Shown here: positions 7,335 to 16,403 of the stretch, piece by piece
Layout: the number at the start of each line of letters is the position of its first letter
How positions within the stretch are numbered: the stretch's first letter is position 1
Assembly: GCF_008123965.1 (NCBI RefSeq)
Contig: NZ_VSTH01000077.1
Span: 1 to 38,732 of the forward strand
DNA: 38,732 bases
Source: Bradyrhizobium hipponense
GTDB lineage: Bacteria; Pseudomonadota; Alphaproteobacteria; Rhizobiales; Xanthobacteraceae
Reading direction: 5' to 3'
Translations under genes and position numbers: made by a program
Notes under the pieces: model-generated
Seen by the model: the letters and a program-made list of their open reading frames with translations, nothing else
Told to the model about the DNA's origin: nothing
The model's database searches: none

Positions 7335-9458
7335 CTAACCCGCCCCGATCAGCGGAATCGCCTCGTCGCGTTCATACAAATACAGCAGGCATCTTAACGC
7401 CTCGCCGCGCTGGCTTTTGAGCTTCGGATCGTCCTTCATGATGCGCAGCGCCTCGTCGCGGGCCTGGGTGATCAGCTGGGCATGCACCTCCGAGCGCGCG
7501 ATGCGGTAGCCGGGCAGGCCGCTCTGGCGCACGCCGAGCACGTCGCCTTCGCCGCGCAGCTTCAAATCCTCCTCGGCGATGCGAAAGCCGTCGGTGGTCT
7601 CGCGGATCACTTTCAGCCGCGCCTTCGACATCTCGCCGAGTGGCTCTGAGTAGAGCAGCAGGCAGGTGGATGCTTCCGAGCCGCGCCCGATGCGGCCGCG
7701 CAATTGGTGGAGTTGGGCGAGCCCAAAGCGCTCGGCGTTCTCGATCACCATGATGGTCGCGGCCGGCACGTCGACGCCAACCTCGACCACGGTGGTCGCG
7801 ACCAACAGCCCGATCTCGTGGGCGGCGAACTGGCCCATCACGCGGTCCTTTTCAGCGCCCTTCATCTGGCCGTGGACCAGGCCGACGCGCTCGCCGAAAT
7901 GCCTTTGCAAGCTTTCAAAGCGCTTTGTCGCATTGGTGAGGTGCTCGGTGCCTTCGGCCTCGGATTCTTCGACTAGTGGGCAGATCCAGTAAACGAGTTT
8001 GCCCGCCTGCAACGCGCGGCCGATGCTATCGGTAACCTCGCCGAGACGGCTCATCGAGATGGTGCGGGTTTCAATCGGCTGGCGGCCAGCCGGCTTCTCC
8101 CGCAGCTCGCTGATGTCCATGTCGCCGAAATAGGTCAGCACCAGCGTGCGCGGGATCGGCGTTGCGCTCAGCACCAGCACGTCGACGGCTTCGCCTTTCG
8201 ACGTCAGGGCCAGCCGTTCGCGCACGCCAAAACGGTGCTGCTCGTCGACGATGGCGAGCGCAAGGTCGTGGAAGATCACGTCGTCCTGGATCAGGGCGTG
8301 GGTGCCGACGAGCAGGTCGATCTCGCCCTCGGCGAGCCGCAACAGGATCTCGCGCCGCTCCTTGCCCTTTTCGCGGCCGGTGAGGATCGCGACCCGCATC
8401 CCGGCGCGTTCGGCCAGCGGCGCGATGGTCTTGATGTGCTGGCGCGCCAGAATTTCGGTCGGCGCCATCAGGGCCGCCTGCTTGCCGACCTCAGTGACGG
8501 CGGCGGCAGCGAGCAGTGCCACCACGGTCTTGCCGGAGCCGACGTCGCCCTGAAGCAGGCGCAGCATGCGCACGGGCTGTTGAAGGTCGCTTGCGATTGC
8601 CGCCGCCGCGTCGCGCTGGGAAGACGTCAGCGCGTAGGGCAGGGCGTCGATGACCTTGTTGCGAAGATGCCCGTCGCCGGCATTGCGCACGCCGGCAGGC
8701 CGGCGCAATTGGGCGCGGATCAAAGCGAGCGCGAGCTGGCCGGCCAGCAGCTCGTCGAAGGCGAGGCGCGACCAGAAGCGTTGATCAGGCAAAATATCCG
8801 TGAGCTCGATCGGCTGGTGCACGCGGGTGAGCGCCTCGGCGATCGGCGGAAAATTGCAACGGCGCAGCACCTCCGGGCTGATCCACTCCGGCAGGGCCGG
8901 CAGCTTTTGCAGCGCTTGTGCGACCGCGCGGCGGAGCGAGCCCAGCGCCAGCCCTTGCGTCAGCGGATAGACCGGATCGATGCCCGAGAGCTTCGCGATG
9001 GCCTCTTCGTCGAGCACGCGGTCGGGATGCACGATCTGCGGGATGCCGTCGTACATCTGGAGCGTGCCGGAGACGAAGCGCTTCTCGCCCACCGGCAGCA
9101 GCTTCTCGACGTAGCCGGGCTTGGCGCGGAAGAAGGTCAGCACGACGTCGCCGGTATCGTCGCTGGCATAGACGAGATAGGGCGCGCGCGGATTGCGCGG
9201 CGGCGGCCTATGGCGGTCGACGGTGACCTCCAGCGTCACCATGGTTCCCTGGACGGCGTCGCGAATCTTCGGCCGCGCCCGGCGGTCGATGACCTGGCTC
9301 GGCAGATGCAGCAGCAAATCGACCAGCCGCGGCGTCTCATCGCGGCTGAGCAGATAGCGCAGCAGCTGATCCTGCTTTGGGCCTACGCCGGGCAGGCTGG
9401 TCACGGGAGCAAACAGCGGGTTGAGCAGGCTAGGGCGCATTCTCGCAACATTTGTCAT
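7335..9458 (-). CDS. recG: ATP-dependent DNA helicase RecG
   Basis: RecG is a double-strand DNA translocase that remodels stalled forks and branched recombination intermediates. The N-terminal part contains the usual SLPGVGPKQDQLLRYLL opening and an OB-fold wedge domain (about 60-150). The helicase core has Walker A GDVGSGKT near residue 305, the DEQH box (VDEQHRFGVRERL), the SATPIPRTL motif III and a motif VI region ending LHQLRGRIGRG. The TRG-like region follows. The length of 707 residues is close to the family norm. The start is either the ATG at 9458 or the ATG at 9440 (MRPSLLNPLF); the second matches how many relatives begin. The gene is divergent from sdhE-mfd. Confidence 0.95.
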   Translation of the reverse strand: MTNVARMRPSLLNPLFAPVTSLPGVGPKQDQLLRYLLSRDETPRLVDLLLHLPSQVIDRRARPKIRDAVQGTMVTLEVTVDRHRPPPRNPRAPYLVYASDDTGDVVLTFFRAKPGYVEKLLPVGEKRFVSGTLQMYDGIPQIVHPDRVLDEEAIAKLSGIDPVYPLTQGLALGSLRRAVAQALQKLPALPEWISPEVLRRCNFPPIAEALTRVHQPIELTDILPDQRFWSRLAFDELLAGQLALALIRAQLRRPAGVRNAGDGHLRNKVIDALPYALTSSQRDAAAAIASDLQQPVRMLRLLQGDVGSGKTVVALLAAAAVTEVGKQAALMAPTEILARQHIKTIAPLAERAGMRVAILTGREKGKERREILLRLAEGEIDLLVGTHALIQDDVIFHDLALAIVDEQHRFGVRERLALTSKGEAVDVLVLSATPIPRTLVLTYFGDMDISELREKPAGRQPIETRTISMSRLGEVTDSIGRALQAGKLVYWICPLVEESEAEGTEHLTNATKRFESLQRHFGERVGLVHGQMKGAEKDRVMGQFAAHEIGLLVATTVVEVGVDVPAATIMVIENAERFGLAQLHQLRGRIGRGSEASTCLLLYSEPLGEMSKARLKVIRETTDGFRIAEEDLKLRGEGDVLGVRQSGLPGYRIARSEVHAQLITQARDEALRIMKDDPKLKSQRGEALRCLLYLYERDEAIPLIGAG

Positions 9459-9483
9459 GCGCGGGCTTGCCGTCTTCGCTCAA

Positions 9484-9590
9484 GCTTCGCCGGCCCAAGG
9501 CTGAAAGCCCGGCGAAGCCTTTGGCGGAGCAGGGACCCGCGCATCCATCTTTCGATGACGATGGATTGCCGGGTCAAGCCCGGCAATGAC
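9484..9590. repeat. Two-hairpin intergenic repeat between recG and sdhE
   Basis: Two perfect palindromes sit side by side: GCTTCGCCGG (9484-9493) with CCGGCGAAGC (9509-9518), and ATTGCCGGG (9565-9573) with CCCGGCAAT (9579-9587). The second, with flanking TGACG, resembles a dispersed rhizobial repeat. It occupies the divergent promoter region, which makes its possible effect on expression worth noting. Confidence 0.7.
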
Positions 9591-9697
9591 GGTCTCAAAC
9601 AATTGCAACAACTAAAAGGCTGACAGCGACGGTCCGAGTGGCTATATCACCCCGGCCCGGCACGTCCGGGCTTTTGGCGTTTGACTGGAATTGCGAC

Positions 9698-9988
9698 ATG
9701 ACGGGAACGACACGATCGAGCAACGGACTGGACGATCGCCGCAAGCGGCTTCTGTTCCGCTGCTGGCACCGCGGCACGCGCGAGATGGACCTGATCCTCG
9801 GCCGCTTCGCGGATGCCGAGATCGGCAATTTGTCCGACGACGAGCTGAGCGAGCTCGAAGGACTGCTCGACGTCAACGATCCCGATCTCTATGCCGCCAT
9901 CACCGGCGATAAGGTGCTGCCGGCTGATGTCGCCGGCACGCTGTTTGATCGCATCAAGGCGTTTCCGATCGTGGACGTCAACGTATGA
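9698..9988 (+). CDS. sdhE: FAD assembly factor SdhE (succinate dehydrogenase assembly factor 2)
   Basis: This is a 96-residue member of the SdhE/Sdh5 (DUF339) family, which promotes covalent FAD attachment to succinate dehydrogenase. The hallmark motif is present at residues 25-29 (RGTRE, within FRCWHRGTREMDLILGRF), followed by the acidic helix NLSDDELSELEGLLDVNDPDLY. I choose the ATG at 9698 because the family fold starts at LDDRRKRLLFRCW; an upstream in-frame ATG at 9638 would add 20 unconserved-looking residues. Its stop overlaps the mfd start by 4 bp (ATGA), so the two genes are translationally coupled. The proteins have no known functional link. Confidence 0.92.
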   Translation: MTGTTRSSNGLDDRRKRLLFRCWHRGTREMDLILGRFADAEIGNLSDDELSELEGLLDVNDPDLYAAITGDKVLPADVAGTLFDRIKAFPIVDVNV

Positions 9989-12900
9989 AGCAGCCGTCGA
10001 AGTCGCCGGCGGAGCTGCTCACGCCGGGCCGCGCGCTGACGCTTGCCAATGTCGCCGAAGGCGCCGAAGGCCTCGTCATTTCCGATCTCGCCCGCGCCAT
10101 CGCCGCCCGGCCGAAGAAGCCCGCGGTCAGCCTCGCTGTGGTCTGCCGCGACGGGCCGCGGATGCAGCAGCTCGAACGCGCGCTGCAATTCTTCGCGCCC
10201 GATCTACCGGTGCTCCTGTTCCCGGCCTGGGACTGTCAGCCCTATGACCGCGTCTCGCCCCATGGCGGGATTCTGGCCCAGCGCCTGACCACGCTGGCGC
10301 GGCTCGCCTCGCTCACCGGCAGCGAAAAGCCGCTGATCGTGCTGACGACGGTGAACGCCGTCGTGCAGCGGGTGCCGTCGCGCGATCTCGTCGCGGCGCA
10401 GGCGCTGTCGGTCGCGCCCGGCAATGTGGTGCCGATGGATACCGTGGTCGCCTGGCTCGAGCACAACGGCTACAACCGCTCCTCGACCGTGCGCGAACCC
10501 GGCGAATATGCCGTGCGCGGCGGCATCCTCGATCTGTTTCCGGCAGGCCTCGACCAGCCGGTGCGTTTCGACTTCTTCGGCGACAGCCTGGAGTCGATCC
10601 GCTCGTTCGATGCCGAGACCCAGCGCACCATGCTTGATATGCGCTCGCTCGATCTCGTGCCGGTCTCGGAATTCCAGCTCGTCACCGACACTATCCGCCG
10701 CTTTCGCATGGGTTATGTCGCCGAGTTCGGCGCGCCCGAGCGCGACGATGCGCTCTACGAGGCGGTCAGCGAGGGCCGCCGCCATCCCGGCATGGAGCAC
10801 TGGCTGCCGCTGTTCCAGGAACGGATGGACACGCTGTTCGACTATCTGCAAGGCGCAGCGGTTGCGATCGAGCCGCAGGCCGAGGACGCCGTGCGCGAGC
10901 GCTTCAAGCAGATCCTCGATTACTACCAGGCCCGCCGCGACGCGATGGAGCATCCGGGCGGCGGCGCCATCTACAAGCCGTTGCCGCCGGACCGGCTCTA
11001 TCTGACCGAAGAGGAGTGGGGCAAGCGGCTCGCCGATGTGCCGCTGGCGCGGCTGACGCAGTTTTCGGTGCCGGCCGATGGCACAACCGTTGTGGATGCC
11101 GGCGCACGCAAGGGCCGCGACTTCGCGCCGGAGCGCAACGACACCAAGGTCAATGTCTTCGAAGCCGTCGTCGCCCATGTGCATGGATTGCTGGCCAACC
11201 GCAAGAAGGTGGTCATCGCGCTCTGGACCGAGGGCTCGCGCGACCGCATGATTTCGATGCTGCGCGACCACAAGCTCACCCCTGTGACCAGCGTCAACAG
11301 CTGGCGCACGGTACAGGCGACCCCGCGCAACGAGACCATGCTTGCCGTGCTCGGCCTCGAAAGTGGCTTTGAGACCGACGAGATTGCGCTCATCAGCGAG
11401 CAGGACATCCTTGGCGACCGCCTGGTACGGCCGCGCAAGGCCAGCCGCAAGCTCGACAATTTCATCTCGGAGATCACGAGCCTCGCGGCCGGGGACATCG
11501 TCGTCCATGTCGATCACGGCATCGGCCGCTTCATCGGGCTGCAGACGCTCGACGTCGCCGGGGCGCCGCATGATTGCCTCGAGCTGCATTATGCCGCCGA
11601 GACCAAGCTGTTTTTGCCCGTCGAGAATATCGAGCTGCTGTCGCGCTACGGCTCCGACCAGACCACGGTCGAGCTCGACCGCCTCGGCGGTTCGGGCTGG
11701 CAGACCCGCAAGGCAAAACTTAAGAACCGCATCCGCGAGATCGCGGGCGAGCTGATCAAGATCGCCGCCGAACGCCATTTGCACGAGGCGCCAAAGCTGC
11801 CGGTGCAGCCTGGCGTCTATGACGAGTTCTGCGCACGCTTCCCTTATGACGAGACCGAGGACCAGCTGGGCGCGATCGAGTCCACGCTGAAGGATCTCGA
11901 AAAGGGCCGCCCGATGGACCGGTTGATCTGCGGCGACGTCGGCTTCGGCAAGACCGAGGTGGCGTTGCGCGCGGCGTTTGCCGTGGCGCTCGAAGGCAAG
12001 CAGGTCGCGGTCGTGGTGCCGACCACGCTGCTCGCGCGCCAGCACTACAGGACGTTTACCGAGCGCTTCAAAGGCTTTCCCGTGCAGGTCGCGCAGGCCT
12101 CGCGCCTGGTCCTCACCAAGCAGCTCAATGAGGTCAAGAAGGGCATCGCCGATGGCTCGGTCGACATTGTCGTGGGCACCCATGCGCTGCTCGGCAAGGC
12201 GATCAAGTTCCGCGATCTCGGCCTGCTCATTGTCGACGAGGAACAGCATTTTGGCGTCAGCCACAAGGAGCGGCTGAAAGCGCTCCGCGCCGAGGTGCAT
12301 GTGCTGACGCTGTCGGCGACGCCGATCCCGCGCACCCTGCAACTGGCGCTGACCGGCGTGCGCGAACTCTCGATCATTGCCTCGCCCCCGGTCGATCGCC
12401 TTGCGGTGCGCACCTTCGTCGCCCCGCATGATCCCCTGATGATCCGCGAGGCGCTGCTGCGCGAGCGCTATCGCGGCGGCCAGGCGTTCTACGTGGTGCC
12501 GCGCATCGACGACCTCGCCGAGGTCAAGGATTTCCTCGACAAGAACGTGCCGGAGATGAAGATCGCGGTCGCGCACGGCCAGATGCCGCCCGCCGTGATC
12601 GAGGACATCATGACGGCGTTCTACGACGGCAAGTTCGACATCCTGCTGTCGACCACCATCGTGGAATCCGGCCTCGACATTCCCAACGCCAACACCCTGA
12701 TCGTGCACCGCGCCGACATGTTCGGCCTCGCCCAGCTCTATCAGCTCCGCGGCCGCGTCGGCCGCTCCAAGCTGCGCGCCTATGCGCTGTTCACGCTGCC
12801 GGCACAGCAGAAGATCACCGCGCAGGCCGAGCGCCGGCTCACCGTGCTGCAATCGTTGGAGACGCTGGGCGCCGGCTTCCAGCTCGCTTCGCACGACCTC

Positions 12901-13503
12901 GACATCCGCGGCGCCGGCAACATCCTGGGCGAGCAGCAGTCCGGTCACATCAAGGAGGTCGGCTTCGAGCTCTACCAGTCGATGCTGGAGGAGGCGATCG
13001 TCAACCTCAAGGCCGGCGTTTCCGAGCCTGCCGCCGACCGCTGGTCGCCCACGATCACGATCGGCATGCCCGTGCTCATTCCCGAGGACTATGTCAGCGA
13101 CCTCTCGGTGCGGCTGTCGCTCTACCGCCGCCTGGCCGATCTCGACAGCGAGGAGGAGATCGAGAACTTTGGCGCCGAGATGCGCGATCGCTTTGGCGTG
13201 CTGCCGGACGAAGTGCGATACCTGTTCAAGGTCGCCGCGATCAAGGCGTTCTGCCGCCAGGCCAATGTCGGCAAGATCGATGCCGGCCCGAAGGGCGCCG
13301 TCATCGCTTTCCGCGACAATTCCTTTGCCCACCCCGACCGTCTGGTCACGTTCATCCGCAGCCACGGCCAGGCCGCGAAGGTGCGGCCCGACATGAAAGT
13401 GGTGTTCTTCCAGGACTGGGAGACGCCAGAGGAGCGGCTCGCCGGCACCACCGAGATCATGCGCCAGCTGGCGCAGCTCGCGCTGGGCAAGAAGGCGGCG
13501 TGA
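9985..13503 (+). CDS. mfd: Transcription-repair coupling factor Mfd
   Basis: Mfd removes RNA polymerase stalled at DNA lesions and recruits UvrA for nucleotide excision repair. The 1172 residues follow the normal order. A UvrB-like N-terminal region has FPAWDCQPYDRVSPHGG and YAVRGGILDLFPAG. An RNA-polymerase-interaction (CarD-like) domain begins near 490 (GDIVVHVDHGIGRFIGL). The RecG-like translocase has Walker A GDVGFGKTEVALRAA near 650, DEEQHFG near 750 and SATPIPRTLQLALTG. The motif VI/TRG region reads LYQLRGRVGRS, and the C-terminal TRCF domain closes the protein. The ATG at 9985 is fixed by the 4-bp overlap with sdhE. No missing motif or frameshift is visible. Confidence 0.97.
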   Translation: MKQPSKSPAELLTPGRALTLANVAEGAEGLVISDLARAIAARPKKPAVSLAVVCRDGPRMQQLERALQFFAPDLPVLLFPAWDCQPYDRVSPHGGILAQRLTTLARLASLTGSEKPLIVLTTVNAVVQRVPSRDLVAAQALSVAPGNVVPMDTVVAWLEHNGYNRSSTVREPGEYAVRGGILDLFPAGLDQPVRFDFFGDSLESIRSFDAETQRTMLDMRSLDLVPVSEFQLVTDTIRRFRMGYVAEFGAPERDDALYEAVSEGRRHPGMEHWLPLFQERMDTLFDYLQGAAVAIEPQAEDAVRERFKQILDYYQARRDAMEHPGGGAIYKPLPPDRLYLTEEEWGKRLADVPLARLTQFSVPADGTTVVDAGARKGRDFAPERNDTKVNVFEAVVAHVHGLLANRKKVVIALWTEGSRDRMISMLRDHKLTPVTSVNSWRTVQATPRNETMLAVLGLESGFETDEIALISEQDILGDRLVRPRKASRKLDNFISEITSLAAGDIVVHVDHGIGRFIGLQTLDVAGAPHDCLELHYAAETKLFLPVENIELLSRYGSDQTTVELDRLGGSGWQTRKAKLKNRIREIAGELIKIAAERHLHEAPKLPVQPGVYDEFCARFPYDETEDQLGAIESTLKDLEKGRPMDRLICGDVGFGKTEVALRAAFAVALEGKQVAVVVPTTLLARQHYRTFTERFKGFPVQVAQASRLVLTKQLNEVKKGIADGSVDIVVGTHALLGKAIKFRDLGLLIVDEEQHFGVSHKERLKALRAEVHVLTLSATPIPRTLQLALTGVRELSIIASPPVDRLAVRTFVAPHDPLMIREALLRERYRGGQAFYVVPRIDDLAEVKDFLDKNVPEMKIAVAHGQMPPAVIEDIMTAFYDGKFDILLSTTIVESGLDIPNANTLIVHRADMFGLAQLYQLRGRVGRSKLRAYALFTLPAQQKITAQAERRLTVLQSLETLGAGFQLASHDLDIRGAGNILGEQQSGHIKEVGFELYQSMLEEAIVNLKAGVSEPAADRWSPTITIGMPVLIPEDYVSDLSVRLSLYRRLADLDSEEEIENFGAEMRDRFGVLPDEVRYLFKVAAIKAFCRQANVGKIDAGPKGAVIAFRDNSFAHPDRLVTFIRSHGQAAKVRPDMKVVFFQDWETPEERLAGTTEIMRQLAQLALGKKAA

Positions 13504-13562
13504 GGCGGCCCGTCCCTCACCCTCGTCATTGCGGGCGATTGTTGCGGCAGCGCCCGAGAAAA

Positions 13563-14786
13563 CTACGACGCCGCGCGCGGCGCCTCGGCGGACAACCGCC
13601 CGAGCAGTGACCGCGCCGTATCCGACGGCGACAGCGAATCCACGCTGACGACGGGATCGCTGCGCATCTCGTGCTTGCCGTTCGAGGTGTGCCGCATCAC
13701 TGCGGAGAGGCGGCGGGCGATCATGTGCGCGGTGCGGAAGTCGGTTTCCGCGAACACGACGATCACCGAGCCATCCTTCTGCGCGGCGCCGAAATCCATC
13801 TGCCGCATCAGCCGGCTCAGGATCCGGGCGGCATCCAACTGAGCGCGCGGATTGCCTGGATCGAAGGCGAAGCGCGCCACCGACAGGCCACCGCCGCGAG
13901 CGAGCGTCTGCTCCACCGCTCTTGCGAAATCACGGGCGAACGCTTCCGGCGTGAGCAGGCCGCTGCGCGGGTCAAGCAAGCCGCCGGCGTCGATCGAGCG
14001 CAGCGTGCGGCTCAGTTGCGCTTCCATGGCGTGCTGGCGGATCAAGGGCAGCGCATTGGCGGCGACTTTCGCCGGCTCGCCGGGGATCAGCTCGAGATTG
14101 GGCATGTCGTAGCTCTGCGTGAGCTGGTGTGCGGTGAGGATCACGGGCAGGCTGCGGAAGCGGGTGTCCTCGGCCAGCACCGTGAGAAAGGCGTCGGCGA
14201 CGCGCGGGGTAAATCCTTCGGCAAGCACGACGCCATCGATGTGGCGGGTATTGAGATGCTTTGCCGCGGCCTCGATCGAGAGCGCACCGATGACGCCGAC
14301 ACGTTCGCCGAGCGCGACGGAGAGCGCGGGATAGGCCGCGCCGCGACCGATCAGGAGCACGGTGGCATCGCGCGCGGGATCGGCCTCCGGCAACGAGACC
14401 TTCACCTCCGGCAGCCGGCGCAGCACCGTTGCATGCAGGGTGCGCACGCGGAGTGCGGCGCGGAGCCGCGCGACCAGGCGGTCCGGATTGCCGCCTTGCG
14501 AGGAGAAGGGCAGGGCGTTGTGGGGCAGCCTGCCTTGCGGGTCCAGTGCGACCAGCGGCAGGTACAGCGATTGGTCGGCGACCTCTTTCGCGAGCGCGGC
14601 GATATGCGGCTCGTGTCCGCCGCGCATCGCGGCGAGAACCGCGGCCGGCTGCATCTCCTGGACGGCGCGCGCAGCGCTGGCCCAATCGCTGTCGACGAGG
14701 GGAAAGAGCCGCGCCTCGTCCAGCGCCGCAATGAAGGCCGGCCGCTCGGCATCGGACACAAACAGGATCGGACCGGCTTGGGACAT
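13563..14786 (-). CDS. REC-REC-GGDEF-like protein, catalytically dead with conserved I-site
   Basis: This 407-residue protein has two receiver-like domains (about 5-125 and 140-258) and a C-terminal GGDEF-like domain (about 268-400), the order seen in PleD and PopA. The domain starts with LLDPRSGLLTPEAF in place of DPLTGLxNR. RQMD (328-331) aligns without gaps with the inhibitory c-di-GMP site RxxD. Five residues later, where GG[DE]EF should be, it has KDGSV (337-341), followed by IVVFAETD like the usual FVVxxPxT strand. The synthase active site is therefore lost while the product-binding site is kept. Known proteins of this kind, such as Caulobacter PopA, act as c-di-GMP receptors; that role here is inference. 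The receiver domains are also poorly conserved around the phosphoacceptor. The ATG at 14786 has no strong ribosome site. Confidence 0.7.
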   Translation of the reverse strand: MSQAGPILFVSDAERPAFIAALDEARLFPLVDSDWASAARAVQEMQPAAVLAAMRGGHEPHIAALAKEVADQSLYLPLVALDPQGRLPHNALPFSSQGGNPDRLVARLRAALRVRTLHATVLRRLPEVKVSLPEADPARDATVLLIGRGAAYPALSVALGERVGVIGALSIEAAAKHLNTRHIDGVVLAEGFTPRVADAFLTVLAEDTRFRSLPVILTAHQLTQSYDMPNLELIPGEPAKVAANALPLIRQHAMEAQLSRTLRSIDAGGLLDPRSGLLTPEAFARDFARAVEQTLARGGGLSVARFAFDPGNPRAQLDAARILSRLMRQMDFGAAQKDGSVIVVFAETDFRTAHMIARRLSAVMRHTSNGKHEMRSDPVVSVDSLSPSDTARSLLGRLSAEAPRAAS

Positions 14787-14870
14787 CGCAAACTCTGATC
14801 GCGCAATCGATGCTGCGCAATCTAGTTTGGCCGCCTTAATGCAGCGTCAACGCATCTGCCGAAACTGCGC

Positions 14871-16403
14871 TCAAGCCGGCCCGGAACGGTCGCGAAATGC
14901 CTCGACCATCAGGGGGTTAAGCCCGAGTTCGCTGAGTGCCTCGCGGGCGCGGGCATTGTCCTGGGCCCGGCCAGCCAGCCGGTGACCAGAGAGCCGGTCG
15001 GGCAGGGCGGTCAGCAGCGCGCCCTGGCCAAGCCGGCGCGCCCATTCCTGGAGATCGTTGGAGAGGAAGCGGTAGCCGCCGACGGCCATGATGCCGGAGG
15101 GCGGCGCGGTGATGCAGATCGCACCGCTGGGACGGTCGATCCGCGCGGCATAGCCGGTGTCGACATAGTCGCGCGGCAGCTGCGCCGTCAGGGTGTCGAC
15201 GGGCTGCGGCAGGGCGTAGGCTGCGATCGGCACCATCGGCCCGCGCAGGCCGAGCGTGCCCTTCGGCGTCAGCAGGATCTCGCCGGCGATCGAGGAGCCC
15301 GACTGCTCGCGCGGCGCGCCGTGCGGCCCGGGCATCACCGCCACCGGCATGCCGTTCTCGCCGCGCCGGGCGCCAAACAATCCGGCCTCGCCGAACAGAT
15401 AGACGTCCGTAAGCGGCGCATGCGGTGCGATCCAGGCTTCGCTCGCCGCCACCTGCTCGGGCGCGCGCCACAGGCCGATGATGTTGCGCAAGGTCGGCAT
15501 CCGCGCGGCGAGATCGGAATCGCCGAGCCGCAGGGCGAGCTGCGCGGGCGCAATCAGCACCTGGCACTCATGCTCGTTGATCTGCTGCTCCAGCACGTCG
15601 ATCTCGAAGGGGTGATGCAGCGCCAGTGTGCCGCCGCAGAGCAGCCACACCGCAAGCGAGGACGCGAGCCCCACGAACGACATCGGCGTGAACGCTGTCA
15701 TCACCGTCGCACCCTGCTTGATGTCAGCTTCCAGCGACATCGCAAGGCCGCCGGCGATCAGGCTGAAATGCGGCCGCGGCACCGGGCGAAAGCCCTCCGC
15801 GGTGACGTCGAACGAGATCATCGCCGCCTTGCGGCCGTCCTGGATCACGGCGCGGGTGGTGCCGGGCGGGCGCGCCATCACCTCGTCGAGCGAGGCCATG
15901 CCTTCGGGCAGGTCGGTGCCGAAGCCGCAGACATGGCGGATCGAGAAGGCCTCGGCCGCGGCGTGCATGGCGAGGTCGGAATAGTTGACGCCGTCGACCT
16001 TGCTCATGGTGACGATGGCGCGCGCCGCGGTGCGGTTCAGCGCAGCGGTTAGTTCCGCATGGCGCCAGAGCAGCGGCAGCACGGCGACCACGAGGCCGGC
16101 GCGATGGGCGGCGAGCACCGTGAGCACGAACTCGACCGTGTTGGGCAGCTGGATCGCGATGACCGAATTGGCCGGCAGGCCAGATTCGACGAAATAGGCC
16201 GACAGTGCTTCGATAGCGGTGTCGGCCTCTGCATAGGTCAGCCGCCGCGGCTGGTGGCCGGTCACGCGCGGCTTGTTGAGCGGATCGAGCAGGGCCAAAG
16301 CGTGCGGCTGCCCGGACAGCGTGCGCTGGAACAGCGTGTCGAGCGTCGGCGATACGGCTGGCTGGTTCACGGCGTCACTTCGCTTGACTGGCTTTAGGCT
16401 CAC
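14871..16403 (-). CDS. Degenerate AMP-dependent synthetase/ligase (acyl-CoA synthetase-like)
   Basis: The overall pattern is that of an ANL-superfamily enzyme. The N-terminal RLTYAEADTAIEALSAYFVESGL and VIAIQLPNTVEFVLTVLAAH stretches and the later LRGPMVP segment fit well. The diagnostic motifs are absent. Where YTSGTTGxPKG is expected (about residues 194-211) it reads AMISFDVTAEGFRPVPR. At the usual TGD and GRxKD positions it reads DTGYAARID and PPSGIMAVGGYRF. Ordinary acyl-adenylate chemistry is therefore doubtful; a non-catalytic or strongly altered function is inference. Two GTG starts are possible, at 16403 (overlapping the upstream solute-binding gene by 29 bp) and at 16370 (4 bp after its stop). 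Either way the two genes look co-transcribed. Confidence 0.7.
   Translation of the reverse strand: MSLKPVKRSDAVNQPAVSPTLDTLFQRTLSGQPHALALLDPLNKPRVTGHQPRRLTYAEADTAIEALSAYFVESGLPANSVIAIQLPNTVEFVLTVLAAHRAGLVVAVLPLLWRHAELTAALNRTAARAIVTMSKVDGVNYSDLAMHAAAEAFSIRHVCGFGTDLPEGMASLDEVMARPPGTTRAVIQDGRKAAMISFDVTAEGFRPVPRPHFSLIAGGLAMSLEADIKQGATVMTAFTPMSFVGLASSLAVWLLCGGTLALHHPFEIDVLEQQINEHECQVLIAPAQLALRLGDSDLAARMPTLRNIIGLWRAPEQVAASEAWIAPHAPLTDVYLFGEAGLFGARRGENGMPVAVMPGPHGAPREQSGSSIAGEILLTPKGTLGLRGPMVPIAAYALPQPVDTLTAQLPRDYVDTGYAARIDRPSGAICITAPPSGIMAVGGYRFLSNDLQEWARRLGQGALLTALPDRLSGHRLAGRAQDNARAREALSELGLNPLMVEAFRDRSGPA

Noticed and set aside
10204..13365. Very long open frame (1053 codons) antisense to mfd
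   Set aside because: It mirrors mfd with a His/Asp/Arg-rich composition typical of shadow frames in GC-rich genes. It has no family resemblance and no ribosome site.
13504..13562. Third copy of the CGTCATTGCGAG palindrome after mfd
   Set aside because: Only CTCGTCATTGCG is present, without the inverted partner; at most it is a remnant.
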